Source of the DNA: Haloquadratum walsbyi J07HQW2
GTDB lineage: Archaea; Halobacteriota; Halobacteria; Halobacteriales; Haloferacaceae
Reading direction: 5' to 3'
Assembly (NCBI RefSeq): GCF_000415985.1
Contig: NZ_KE356561.1
Location: 2,973,193 to 3,037,192, forward strand
DNA: 64,000 bases
Made by a program: the position numbers and the translations under genes. Each line of letters starts with the position of its first letter. The stretch's first letter is position 1. The notes beneath the pieces were generated by a model, which had not been told where the DNA came from, did no database searches, and worked only from the letters and a program-made list of their open reading frames with translations. Below are positions 55,478-64,000 of this stretch, in pieces.

Positions 55478-58036
55478 ATGAACACGTCAGATTCAATTCT
55501 TCCTAGCCGGTCACAGACCGTTATTATCGGGGCTGGTGCTGTTGGATGTAGCGTTGCGTATCATCTGAGTGAACTTGGTGCCGAGGATGTCACTGTTGTT
55601 GACCAGGGACCATTACCGGTCACTGGTGGGTCCTCGGTGCATGCACCAGGAATTATGTTTCAGACGTCACCGTCAAAATTGCAAACAAAGACGGCACATT
55701 ATACAAGTCGACTCCTTTCAGATGCTGGTGTTTATGATGAGGTCGGTGGGATCGAAGTCGCTCGTAGTGAGGACCGGATGGATTTCCTCCGTCGTCGGGT
55801 CGAGTGGGCAACATCATACGGACTCCCAGAGCCGCAGTTACTCTCACCACAAGAAGTCACTGAATATCTCCCATTAATAAATGAAGATGAGATTCTTGGC
55901 GGCTACTACTCACCGACTGATGGTCGAGTTGATGGAATCGCAGCCTTACAGTGGTACATTGAACAATCGGAAGCTGACTTCTACGGTGATACCGAAGTCA
56001 TTGACCTCACTGTGACAGATGGACGGATTACAGCTGTCGAAACTGATAGAGGTCGGATTCAGTGTGACCGCTGTGTGATTGCAACAAACAACTGGGGATA
56101 TCAAACCGCACAATTAGCAGACGTTGATCTCCCGATCGCTCCAGTTGAACATCAATATGTCGTTACTGAGCCAATGGCTGAACTCGCAACGACAGAGTCG
56201 AATATCGGTGCAAACACTGAGGGACTTGAGATTCCAGGAAACCGTGATATTCAGGAGCACATGAGTGAAGGTCCGAATCGTCCTGTTGGTCGCGATCAGG
56301 ACAATTCACTTTATTTCCGCACCCACGGGGATGCAATTGGATTAGGATCGTATAATCACGAAACACTCTCGGTTAATCCTCAGTCTATGGGAACGAATAC
56401 CGAAGACTCGCAGGCATCAGTCCGTGGCTTTACTCGCGAACACTGGGAGGAGCCAACACATCCTAACCGTGAAAAATCAGCCAAACAAGCATTTGATGAA
56501 CTCCTTCCGGCAACAGCAGATGCAGAGTATGCAGCAACAGAGAACGGAATCTTTGTGTTCACTCCCGATGGAATGCCCGCAGTCGGACCAACAGCTGAGG
56601 TTGACGGTCTTTGGAGTGCACTTGCAATTTGGTGGACACACTCCGGTGGATATGGTCGTATTGTTGCTGAATGGATGGAAAACGGTGTGCCTCGACTAGA
56701 TGATACTCTTGTTGACACGAGTGGTATTCATGTCCGACGATTTGCCCCACACGTCGGCGAACCCGAGTACTTCGTTGATAAAGGAGCAAAGCGCTATCAA
56801 CAAGTCTATAGTATCGTTGAACCGCGATGGCAGCCAAGCGAACACCGTGGTCTCCGGACAAGCCCATTCTCACATAAGCAAGCAGAATTAGGTGCAGAAT
56901 TCTATCAATCAGGCGGGTGGGAGACCTCGCAGTGGTATGACTCTAACACTGATCTCGTTGCTGAGTATGATGAGGCAATTCCAGAGCAGGACGGCTGGGA
57001 AAGCATCAATCGATCCCCGATTACAGGAGCCGAACATCTACATACCCGCAATGCAGTTTCAATGTTTGATATGACCTCCTTCAGCAGCATCATGGTAGAG
57101 GGTGTTGATGCTGAGTCATATCTCCAACGAATGTGTAGCAATGATGTTGCTGTTGACCCAGGCGATGTTCGATACTCATTATTATTGAACGAAGGTGGGG
57201 GTATCCTTGCGGATATCACCGTCGTTGGTCTTGATGATGAACAGTATATGGTAACTACCGGCGGTGGCAGTTCACCTGGTGTGCATGGAACGTGGCTTCG
57301 GGAACACGCACCTGAAACTGTTTCAGTTCACGTTGAGGAGGGTGCTAAAAGCACGATTGGTCTATGGGGTCCACAGTCTCGATTATTATTACAGCGAGTT
57401 ACGGACGCGGATGTCTCAAATGACGGATTCCCGTATTTCAGCGCAAAGCAGATGTATGTCGGTGAGGTACCGGTTACAGCACTGCGTGTATCATACGTTG
57501 GTGAACTTGGCTGGGAATTATGGGCTCCTGTCGAGTATGGCGAACGACTTTGGGAAACACTGTGGGAAGCGGGACAAGATCTTGACGTTCGACCGATGGG
57601 TGCCGGGGCACTAGAGTCGATGCGTCTTGAGAAGGGCTACGCGCTGTGGGGCACTGATATTGATACCGGAGCAACGCCGGATGCAGCGGGGCTCTCATTT
57701 GCTGTAGATCTTGAAACTGATTTCATCGGTAAAGAGGGTGTTCAGGCTGACCGTCGCGAAGGAATCGATAGTATCCTAACACCAATAACTCTCGATAATT
57801 CAACGGACATCCTTTCGAGTGGTCGCCCGATTCATGGTGGTGGTGACGCGATTGGATATGTACAAGCTGCTGACTTTGGATATTCGATTGGTGAATCAAT
57901 TGTATATGCATACCTCCCGACAGCGTACGCCGACGCCGGCACCAATGTCCAAATACAGTGTGAAGGTGAAAGCTACGAAGCCACAGTGCGTGATGAACCA
58001 CTGTTTGATCAAGAACGAGAGAAGATTATCCGATAA
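55478..58036 (+). CDS. Dimethylglycine/sarcosine dehydrogenase-like flavoprotein, copy 2
   Basis: An 852-residue paralogue of the gene at 52111, alike along the whole length: VIIGAGAVGCSVAYHLSELG, GGSSVHAPGIMFQ, GGIEVARSEDRM, GGYYSPTDGRVDG, then the GcvT domain with FSSIMVEG, RVSYVGELGWELWAP, GALESMRLEKGYALWGTDI. Internal deletions relative to copy 1 lie around residues 75 and 260. The two copies could act on different methylation states (betaine-derived dimethylglycine and sarcosine) or form a hetero-complex. The next gene starts 32 bases downstream, so they are likely co-transcribed. Confidence 0.88.
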   Translation: MNTSDSILPSRSQTVIIGAGAVGCSVAYHLSELGAEDVTVVDQGPLPVTGGSSVHAPGIMFQTSPSKLQTKTAHYTSRLLSDAGVYDEVGGIEVARSEDRMDFLRRRVEWATSYGLPEPQLLSPQEVTEYLPLINEDEILGGYYSPTDGRVDGIAALQWYIEQSEADFYGDTEVIDLTVTDGRITAVETDRGRIQCDRCVIATNNWGYQTAQLADVDLPIAPVEHQYVVTEPMAELATTESNIGANTEGLEIPGNRDIQEHMSEGPNRPVGRDQDNSLYFRTHGDAIGLGSYNHETLSVNPQSMGTNTEDSQASVRGFTREHWEEPTHPNREKSAKQAFDELLPATADAEYAATENGIFVFTPDGMPAVGPTAEVDGLWSALAIWWTHSGGYGRIVAEWMENGVPRLDDTLVDTSGIHVRRFAPHVGEPEYFVDKGAKRYQQVYSIVEPRWQPSEHRGLRTSPFSHKQAELGAEFYQSGGWETSQWYDSNTDLVAEYDEAIPEQDGWESINRSPITGAEHLHTRNAVSMFDMTSFSSIMVEGVDAESYLQRMCSNDVAVDPGDVRYSLLLNEGGGILADITVVGLDDEQYMVTTGGGSSPGVHGTWLREHAPETVSVHVEEGAKSTIGLWGPQSRLLLQRVTDADVSNDGFPYFSAKQMYVGEVPVTALRVSYVGELGWELWAPVEYGERLWETLWEAGQDLDVRPMGAGALESMRLEKGYALWGTDIDTGATPDAAGLSFAVDLETDFIGKEGVQADRREGIDSILTPITLDNSTDILSSGRPIHGGGDAIGYVQAADFGYSIGESIVYAYLPTAYADAGTNVQIQCEGESYEATVRDEPLFDQEREKIIR

Positions 58037-58068
58037 CCAGCGATCATAATTACCCCCAAAATACACAG

Positions 58069-59352
58069 ATGACATCGGCACCACCGGGCACAGGCGATAA
58101 TCGCAGTGGCGATAGCACAGAAAAGTCGCTTCCAATCACCTATTCTGACATTGAGCAGGCACGCGAACGACTTGATGATGAAACAGTTGTTAAATCTACA
58201 CCCGTTGAAGTGAGCACTTCACTGGGTGACCTTGTTGATGCGGAGGTGTATCTTAAGATGGAACATCTCCAGTGGACGGGATCATTCAAAACCCGTGGAG
58301 CATATAACAAGATTACTCAGGCTGTCAAAACAGGTGCTGATTCATTTGTTGCTGCGAGTGCCGGAAATCACGCACAGGGTGTTGCGCTCGCAGCAACAAA
58401 GTGTGGTGCAGATGCGACAATTTATATGCCAGAAAGTGCCCCGCAGGCGAAAGTGGATGCAACACGGTCCTACGGTGCAATTGTTGAACTCATCGGCACG
58501 GATTTCCAGGAGACAATGGCTCATGCAAAAGCTGCCGTTGAGGAAAGTAATGCAGAATTCGTGCACGCGTATGACGATACCGATATTATAGCCGGTCAGG
58601 GGACACTTGGAATTGAGATGTATCACGACAAACCCGACGCTGACACGGTAATTGTCCCCATTGGTGGTGGAGGACTCATTAGCGGCGTTTCAACGGCGAT
58701 CAAACATCTTTCACCATCAACACGGATTATTGGTGTGCAAGCAACCGGTGCAGAAACAGTACATGAAAGCCTGGATAAGGGAATTCCAGTGACGCTTGAT
58801 GAAGTCGACACTATCGCTGATGGGATTGCTACCGGCGGAATTTCAGATCGGACTCTTCAACTGATTGAAACAAACGTTGATGAAGTTGTGACCGTGTCTG
58901 ATACCGAAATTGCTCGGGCAATCCTCTTGTTGATGAAGCGTGCAAAGCAGGTCGTTGAAGGCGCTGGTGCGGCTTCTGTTGCAGCAATGTTGAGTGATCA
59001 TATTGATGTACGCGATGAGACTGTAGTGCCACTTCTCTGCGGCGGGAATCTAGATATGACAGGTCTCCAAACGGTCCTGGTCCATGCATTGACACAGCGT
59101 CGTCAACGGATCCGCCTTCGGGTACGGATTAATGACCATCCTGGTAAGATGGCTGATATCTCAGGTATCATTGCTGACCAGCAAGCGAATATTCATAATG
59201 TCCGTCATGATCGATCTGTTTCTGATCTTGCTGTCGGTGAGGCATATCTTGTCTTCACCGTTGAGGCAAGTGGTGCTGAGCATGCAGCCACAATCGTTGA
59301 TGCGATCGAATCTGCTGGATATCCGGTGCAAGATGTCACACGCAACTGTTGA
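58069..59352 (+). CDS. ilvA: Threonine/serine ammonia-lyase (PLP, with C-terminal ACT-like domain)
   Basis: A 427-residue fold-type II PLP enzyme. The PLP lysine is Lys74 in GSFKTRGAYN. Other motifs are SAGNHAQGVA, the Gly loop PIGGGGLISG and LLCGGNLDM. The C-terminal 80 residues (RIRLRVRINDHPGKMADISGII) form an ACT-like regulatory domain. It deaminates threonine to 2-oxobutyrate or serine to pyruvate. Lying 32 bases after the second flavoprotein, it may drain serine made from glycine plus methylene-folate. The catabolic form (TdcB-like length) is more likely than the two-ACT biosynthetic form. Confidence 0.9.
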   Translation: MTSAPPGTGDNRSGDSTEKSLPITYSDIEQARERLDDETVVKSTPVEVSTSLGDLVDAEVYLKMEHLQWTGSFKTRGAYNKITQAVKTGADSFVAASAGNHAQGVALAATKCGADATIYMPESAPQAKVDATRSYGAIVELIGTDFQETMAHAKAAVEESNAEFVHAYDDTDIIAGQGTLGIEMYHDKPDADTVIVPIGGGGLISGVSTAIKHLSPSTRIIGVQATGAETVHESLDKGIPVTLDEVDTIADGIATGGISDRTLQLIETNVDEVVTVSDTEIARAILLLMKRAKQVVEGAGAASVAAMLSDHIDVRDETVVPLLCGGNLDMTGLQTVLVHALTQRRQRIRLRVRINDHPGKMADISGIIADQQANIHNVRHDRSVSDLAVGEAYLVFTVEASGAEHAATIVDAIESAGYPVQDVTRNC

Positions 59353-59513
59353 GTGACAATCTAACATGCACACTGAGTGCTCGGGAGTTTCAACGATACG
59401 ATCTGAAAGGCAAATCTGATATTCGTTTTCATCGCCCCTGTGTTTGAGAGTGAACAAATTGATTTGATCAAAATTATTTATTTTCTGGGGTACCTGCGGA
59501 AGGTTATTATTGA

Positions 59514-59987
59514 ATGCGCCATATCGGTATGATTGAATCGAAAATGTATGATACCATTTTAATTCCATATGATGGGAGTGATGAAGCTAAAAAAGGAGCG
59601 ACAAACGGAATTGAACTAGCTGCCGCTGTTGATGCTCAGGTTCATGCGTTGTACGTCATTGATCTGCCTGGTGTTCCGCGTGCGCTGTCAATCCGTGATA
59701 ACGAAGAGGAAGTTCGAAAAGAATACGGTGAGTATGCCGAGAAAGTACTTGAAGAAGCCTGCGAGTTAGCAGCGGCTCATGATGTTACCTGTCAAGAAGT
59801 GACACGGACTGGATCTCCAAGCGAGGAAATCACTGATTACGCCGAGATGGCAGATATCGACGTTATTGCAATGGGGTCAGCATATCGTGGAAAGGTTGGG
59901 TCACTTATTGGTGGAACCGCAGAGAAAGTTTTCCGATCATCAACGACGCCTGTGATTACTCACCGAATGAGCGCAGATAATATCTGA
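59514..59987 (+). CDS. Universal stress protein (UspA)
   Basis: A 157-residue protein, or 147 from MYDTILIPYDG at 59544, which is where most relatives begin. The fold is typical: ILIPYDGSDEAKKGATNGIELA, HALYVIDLPG, ADIDVIAMGSAYRGKVGSLIGGTAEKVFRSSTTPVITHR; the Gly-rich loop would bind ATP or AMP. UspA proteins are often encoded beside transporters in haloarchaea; here the BCCT gene follows about 0.8 kb later. A TATA-like ttatttattttc near 59474-59485 would place the transcript start close to 59510, favouring the upstream ATG. Confidence 0.9.
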   Translation: MRHIGMIESKMYDTILIPYDGSDEAKKGATNGIELAAAVDAQVHALYVIDLPGVPRALSIRDNEEEVRKEYGEYAEKVLEEACELAAAHDVTCQEVTRTGSPSEEITDYAEMADIDVIAMGSAYRGKVGSLIGGTAEKVFRSSTTPVITHRMSADNI

Positions 59988-60164
59988 ATAGTACTATAAT
60001 CAATGTGTTGATCTTCATACTGATGTATATCTTAAAACATGAGAAGATTCAGGCATGTTTCGACTGAACTCTCATAGACCCGCTAGCTCCAGTGCTCTTA
60101 TGATAGAAATGCTTGCTCGGATGCGTAATCAAAGAGTAACCAGTGATCAGCTCATATGAACTGG

Positions 60165-60335
60165 TTAGCCACCTGTATCATCAATCAACCGAGTTTCTCT
60201 AAAATAGATTACAATACTGGCGCTGAGAAACGTGACACCGGCTACAGCAAAATCACCACCTGATAAAGCAATTAACCCAACACCAAACAAAATAACAACA
60301 GCTCCTGCAGCAAGTGTCGCAAACAACTCTACCAT
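60165..60335 (-). CDS. Small two-helix membrane protein
   Basis: A 56-residue protein from MVELFATLAAGAVVILFGVGL; the frame extends upstream but that part is not protein-like. Two hydrophobic helices (about 5-22 and 27-45) are joined by GGDFAVAG, followed by a polar tail RETRLIDDTGG. This simple layout is frequent in haloarchaea and has no known function. Confidence 0.6.
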   Translation of the reverse strand: MVELFATLAAGAVVILFGVGLIALSGGDFAVAGVTFLSASIVIYFRETRLIDDTGG

Positions 60336-60812
60336 GTCGATGCAGTGACTGACGTAATAATAAAAGTGTGAGGGTTGGTGAAAATGGATTATTGTCGCAG
60401 TTTTTAATCTGCTACTGTGACAATTAATGACAGATATTAACAATGATATGGAATGAACTGTATGTTGATATTGTTTTGATATAACCAATATAAACTACAC
60501 CTGCACTATATGAGATATCATACTAATCATATAGTATCGAACAGCGAGAATGTCGAAATCAACTAATTCAGACGCTAAAAAGCCAAAGTTTTATCAAAGA
60601 TAAACAGTTGCCTAATAGTGAGCTTGTATAACATATGGCTTGATGGCTTGGTGTGAGATGTGATCTGGTGATTGTCAGTACAATACTCTCAGCAACAATC
60701 GTTGGGAGAAGTGATGTCACACTATCATTTAGATCACACCTGTAGATGTTCCAACACACTCGAACGATGATACCAAATCAACAATACGGACGAATAATTT
60801 TGGAGGTACAGT
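60336..60812. other. Non-coding gap before the BCCT transporter gene
   Basis: 477 bases, AT-rich in the first half. It must hold the promoters of the small membrane protein (minus) and of the transporter (plus). No repeat or RNA fold is evident. Confidence 0.4.
60802..60807 (+). promoter_or_regulatory. Strong Shine-Dalgarno site of the BCCT gene
   Basis: ggaggt, 5 bases before the ATG at 60813. It matches the 16S rRNA tail. Most genes in this window lack such a site, so this one is probably led by a true 5' leader and well translated. Confidence 0.75.
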
Positions 60813-62585
60813 ATGGCAAGTAAAGATGACGAGATGTCCGATGGGTTGCAGGTTGAACTCTTTCATCCTGACTCCGACCGTGAGCCAGGCGACACCAATA
60901 TCCAACGCCTTGGATTTGATATTCACCCAATTGTCTTTCCTATTTCACTTGTGGTGATTATTACATTTGTTGCAGCAACAATCGCGCTTGGCGATCAGGC
61001 AGCGAGCGTTTATAATAATATTTTCAATTTCGTCAATGGCAATTTCGGATGGTTCTATATCACTTCAGTGAACCTGTTCATCATCACTGTTATATATTTC
61101 GCTGCAAGTAAATACGGAAATATTCGAATCGGTGGTGTTGAGGCTGAAAAAGAGTTTAGTGACTTCTCTTGGATGGCGATGTTATTCAGTGCCGGAATGG
61201 GAATCGGACTGATGTTCTTCAGTGTTGCAGAACCAATGTGGCATTTCGGTAGCTCCGCATCGGATTTCATGGTCGTTCCACCTGCGTTTGATGTTGCTGG
61301 AGGAACGGCCGCGGCCGCAACTGCCTCAATGGCGACAACGTTCTTTCACTGGGGACTTCATCCATGGGCTATTTATGCGCTTGTCGGACTTGGTCTTGCG
61401 TTCTTCTCATTTAATCGCGGACTTCCGCTGACTTTCAGATCAATCTTCTGGCCGCTCCTTGGCGAGCGTATTTATGGATGGCCTGGTCACGTAATTGACC
61501 TTGTAACAGTTTTCGCAACGCTATTTGGTCTGTCAACGTCGCTTGGACTTGGTGTATCGCAGGTTAATACTGGTCTTTCATATGTTCTTGGCGATACACT
61601 TGGATTGGCTAGTATTCCAACTGGGACAGTTCCACAGGTATTACTTATTGCTGGAATCACACTCATTGCAACCGCTTCTGTGGCTGCAGGACTTGATGAT
61701 GGGGTTCGGCGCTTAAGCACGCTGAATTTGTATCTGATGTTTGGACTTCTTGGATTCCTCATCATCGCCGGACCTACAGTGTACATCTTTGGCACATTCG
61801 CTGATGGATTTGGTGCATATCTTGGAAACATTCTTGATATGAGCTACTTCACCGGCACAATTGGCGGTGCAGCCGCATTAGGTGGATACACAGTGAAAGG
61901 CTGGATGGGTAGTTGGACCATCTTCTATTGGGGTTGGTGGATTGCATGGTCGCCATTTGTTGGCATGTTTATTGCTCGAATCTCGAAAGGACGGACTGTT
62001 CGTGAGTTCGTGATGGGTGTGCTCGTTCTTCCGTCATTGTTCTCATTCATGTGGCTTTCGACATTCGGCGGATCCGCTCTCTGGGTTGAGCTTCGAAGTG
62101 CTGGCGGTATTGCTTCTGCAGTGGCGAATCAGGGACAAACAGTTGCGATGTTTGCGATGCTCAATCAGTTCCCACTTGGCGCAGCTTCAGGATTGATCGC
62201 AACAACGCTTGTGATCACATTCTTTGTCACTTCCTCAGACTCTGGGTCACTCGTTATTGATCATCTCACGTCTGGTGGTAAACACGATGTTCCAAAGACA
62301 CAACGAATCTTCTGGGCAGTTACGGAGGGGACCGTGGCGGCGACGTTGCTCGTCGGTGGAGGTCTGAGCGCACTGCAGACCGCATCAATCACAACTGGAC
62401 TTCCTTTCGCGGTGATTCTGGTGCTAATGTGTTATACGGTGTATCTTGGACTTGATAATGAATATGAGATACTCTCCTCAGAGCAGTTCGCTGAGCGTGC
62501 ACAAGACGCAGATGATGTTGAAGTTGTTTCTGGCGTTGATCCACAGGACGTCGGCGGAGGTGCAGACGTCGAAAGTAGCGACTGA
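60813..62585 (+). CDS. BCCT family transporter (betaine/choline/carnitine)
   Basis: A 590-residue, 12-helix secondary carrier. Family marks: FSAGMGIGLMFFSVAEPMWHFGS (Gly-rich first helix of the core), VATLFGLSTSLGLGVSQVNTGL, and the substrate-site helix WTIFYWGWWIAWSPFVGMFIARISKGR with its Trp cluster, then SSDSGSLVIDHL. It should take up betaine-like osmolytes or N-methyl amines with Na or H. The acidic 40-residue N-terminus and C-terminal tail (VSGVDPQDVGGGADVE) are cytoplasmic. It is the natural uptake partner of the upstream demethylase genes. Confidence 0.95.
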   Translation: MASKDDEMSDGLQVELFHPDSDREPGDTNIQRLGFDIHPIVFPISLVVIITFVAATIALGDQAASVYNNIFNFVNGNFGWFYITSVNLFIITVIYFAASKYGNIRIGGVEAEKEFSDFSWMAMLFSAGMGIGLMFFSVAEPMWHFGSSASDFMVVPPAFDVAGGTAAAATASMATTFFHWGLHPWAIYALVGLGLAFFSFNRGLPLTFRSIFWPLLGERIYGWPGHVIDLVTVFATLFGLSTSLGLGVSQVNTGLSYVLGDTLGLASIPTGTVPQVLLIAGITLIATASVAAGLDDGVRRLSTLNLYLMFGLLGFLIIAGPTVYIFGTFADGFGAYLGNILDMSYFTGTIGGAAALGGYTVKGWMGSWTIFYWGWWIAWSPFVGMFIARISKGRTVREFVMGVLVLPSLFSFMWLSTFGGSALWVELRSAGGIASAVANQGQTVAMFAMLNQFPLGAASGLIATTLVITFFVTSSDSGSLVIDHLTSGGKHDVPKTQRIFWAVTEGTVAATLLVGGGLSALQTASITTGLPFAVILVLMCYTVYLGLDNEYEILSSEQFAERAQDADDVEVVSGVDPQDVGGGADVESSD

Positions 62586-62835
62586 GCAGATTGGCGACCT
62601 CACAATAGCATAGAGTTATCACAAATAATACCCTATTTTATATATCCCATCTACATTGTGCTGGATGAGTAACAATCTAATATCATATAATTTGATTTAT
62701 CTAAATATTCTGTTATTTTGTCTGAAAAAAGTAAAACGAAATCTGAACTCAAATAGATCGCTCTGGAATTGACATATCAGGATCTCATAAATATTGTTTC
62801 ACCGAATAGTACCAGAAGCTATCTTGCATAGTTAT

Positions 62836-63481
62836 AGAGAATCAAGGAGAATACCTGCGTCTTGAGCCGCAGGACAGGACAGGATAGGATGAATCCGACA
62901 CCCGAGTAACAGTCCACGGTGTGAGAGCCAGCCCGAGATTTCACCATCCATCGTTTCAAGCGGCAGGCAATCATCTGAAAGAGACGAATCAAGCCAGAAT
63001 AGAGTGATTCTGCTGAATCCTCCGATGGCGGCCTGCCCGCCCTGCCCCGCCCCGCCCCGCCCCAAAGCCAAGCAACCAAGCAATAATCGAATCGGACCCA
63101 GTCGATAACCAGCGTATTCTCACAGAATACTCGACTGGAGTTGACTGACTGGAGTTGACTGCTGGAAGCACAACTCACAGGAACTCCGAGTCCGTGTCGG
63201 TGTCCGTGTCCGTCGTTGAGGTCTGCTGGAGTTCCCGAGGCAAACCCAACTCTGGGAGTCCGCTATGACGGAGGATAGGAGTGGAGTCCCGGGGACCGGG
63301 GCTTGGCACTCCCATCGCCAGCAGTCCTGTCCCACTACACTCTACTCGCCACAGTCCACGAGCATCCCTTCAGATTCTTCCTGTCTGGATGCTCGGTGGG
63401 ACTGCAACCCTAAAATTGAAATCTCCAACACTCACACTCACGCTCAGGATTCCTCCGCCTAAAAGCTGAGGAGGATGTCAA
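62836..63481 (+). mobile_element. MITE-like IS1341 derivative J
   Basis: The left end follows TTAT (62832-62835) and starts agagaatc, then aaggagaatacctgcg as in element B. The right end has a hairpin near cctccgcc...gaggagg and finishes gaggatgtcaa at 63481. The interior is GC-rich with low-complexity ccccg repeats (about 63035-63064) and a gactggagtt direct repeat (about 63132-63160); it has no TnpB-like core. Open frames on both strands are artefacts of its composition. Confidence 0.7.
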
Positions 63482-63577
63482 ACACTATCGTGTTTATCTA
63501 CTATGAACCTAGAATATCGTACTGAACTTCCGGGACGCTATCTCATAGGTACTTGATTGCTCAAAGGCACTGATAGC

Positions 63578-63961
63578 TCACTGATTTGGTCCATGGATCC
63601 ATACTCGGACAGAGCCACCAATTCCAACCGCTGCAGGTATCCCCCACACAGCAGCAGCAAGTAAGGCAGGAAGTATAGTCCACCCAACAGCAGCAACGCC
63701 CGTAATAACTCCGAGTGAGATCCACGGATCGGTCATTTCAATCGTCTCAGTCAACCCAGTCCCAAGCACAGCGAACCCGCCTCCAGTGAGTGTTCCAAGG
63801 CTAATAATGAGTGCGGCAATACCACCGGCTGCTAGTATATTTGTGATACTTCCAATTCCAGTGCTGAGTTGGGCGAGTTGTGTGTACGCGTACACGATAG
63901 CTAAACTGACCAAACCAAATGCAATGAATCCATATATACTCGCAATAAGTGGCTGTGTCAT
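63578..63961 (-). CDS. Four-helix membrane protein, 5' end possibly outside the window
   Basis: A 127-residue hydrophobic protein with membrane segments at about 7-28, 38-60, 78-98 and 100-118, Gly- and Ala-rich. No catalytic motif. The same frame stays open upstream to the window edge (YGPRLEIALDRS precedes the Met), so the true start may lie further up. Function unknown. Confidence 0.55.
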   Translation of the reverse strand: MTQPLIASIYGFIAFGLVSLAIVYAYTQLAQLSTGIGSITNILAAGGIAALIISLGTLTGGGFAVLGTGLTETIEMTDPWISLGVITGVAAVGWTILPALLAAAVWGIPAAVGIGGSVRVWIHGPNQ

Positions 63962-64000
63962 AGATCGGTCAAGCGCAATCTCAAGTCGCGGCCCATACTG

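Noticed and set aside
54958-55506. A 182-codon plus-strand open frame before the second flavoprotein
   Set aside because: It is antisense to the TnpB remnant of element I and has no independent protein character.
63035-63064. ccccg tandem tract as a CRISPR or regulatory array
   Set aside because: Repeats are 5 bases, without spacers; simple low-complexity DNA. No CRISPR array was found anywhere in the window.
62819-63178. Minus-strand 119-codon frame and overlapping frames in element J
   Set aside because: They arise from GC-rich low-complexity sequence (ccccg repeats) and a mobile-element interior; no conserved motif.

Overview
The window comes from a halophilic archaeon, most likely the square archaeon Haloquadratum (walsbyi type). 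The evidence is a haloarchaeal gene set with acidic, Asp/Glu-rich proteins, base composition clearly lower in GC than most haloarchaea, wide AT-rich intergenic gaps, long Ser/Thr/Asp insertions in otherwise ordinary enzymes, a bacterioopsin-activator-like regulator, and many decayed IS200/IS605 (IS1341-type TnpB) elements. The genus is inferred from memory of these families, not from a search.

Layout. 1-2.0 kb: decayed TnpB element A abutting a winged-helix regulator. 2.3-7.4 kb: initiation factor aIF-1A; a glycosyltransferase divergent from an unusual Gfo/Idh/MocA + aldo/keto-reductase fusion, which is translationally coupled to a CDP-alcohol phosphatidyltransferase. 7.6-11.5 kb: Orc1/Cdc6-like ATPase, then glycerol kinase with a co-transcribed multi-pass membrane protein (candidate glycerol carrier). 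11.9-13.3 kb: element B, with a TnpB gene disabled by one stop and one frameshift. 13.5-21.2 kb: PhoU-type protein, a haloarchaeal conserved protein, and a giant PAS/GAF/HTH_10 sensor-regulator. 21.2-28 kb: elements C, D and E among two sibling winged-helix regulators and an FAD oxidoreductase. 28.6-30.8 kb: polyphosphate kinase. 32.3-43.1 kb: a same-strand block of eight genes (BatA-like vWA protein, second vWA protein, anchored coiled coil, membrane protein, MoxR ATPase, DUF58 protein, membrane protein, actin-like ATPase).

43.2-64 kb: haloacid-dehalogenase-like protein, methylenetetrahydrofolate reductase, a nested pair of insertion elements (G inside H), an acidic double-HTH protein, an AstE/aspartoacylase-type protein, creatininase, two dimethylglycine/sarcosine dehydrogenase-like flavoproteins with GcvT domains, threonine/serine ammonia-lyase, a UspA protein and a BCCT transporter. 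Together the non-mobile genes suggest uptake and demethylation of betaine/creatinine-type N-methyl compounds, with carbon leaving via folate and serine/pyruvate.

The insertion elements share one grammar: left end after TTAC or TTAT, right end finishing in TCAA (TCAG in G), as in IS608-type single-strand transposition. Three of them (A, D, H) end exactly at the stop codon of a convergent gene. The target TTAY is the complement of a TAA stop, and the element end supplies a TGA stop in the same frame, so the insertion is nearly invisible to the neighbouring protein. No tRNA, rRNA or CRISPR array was seen.
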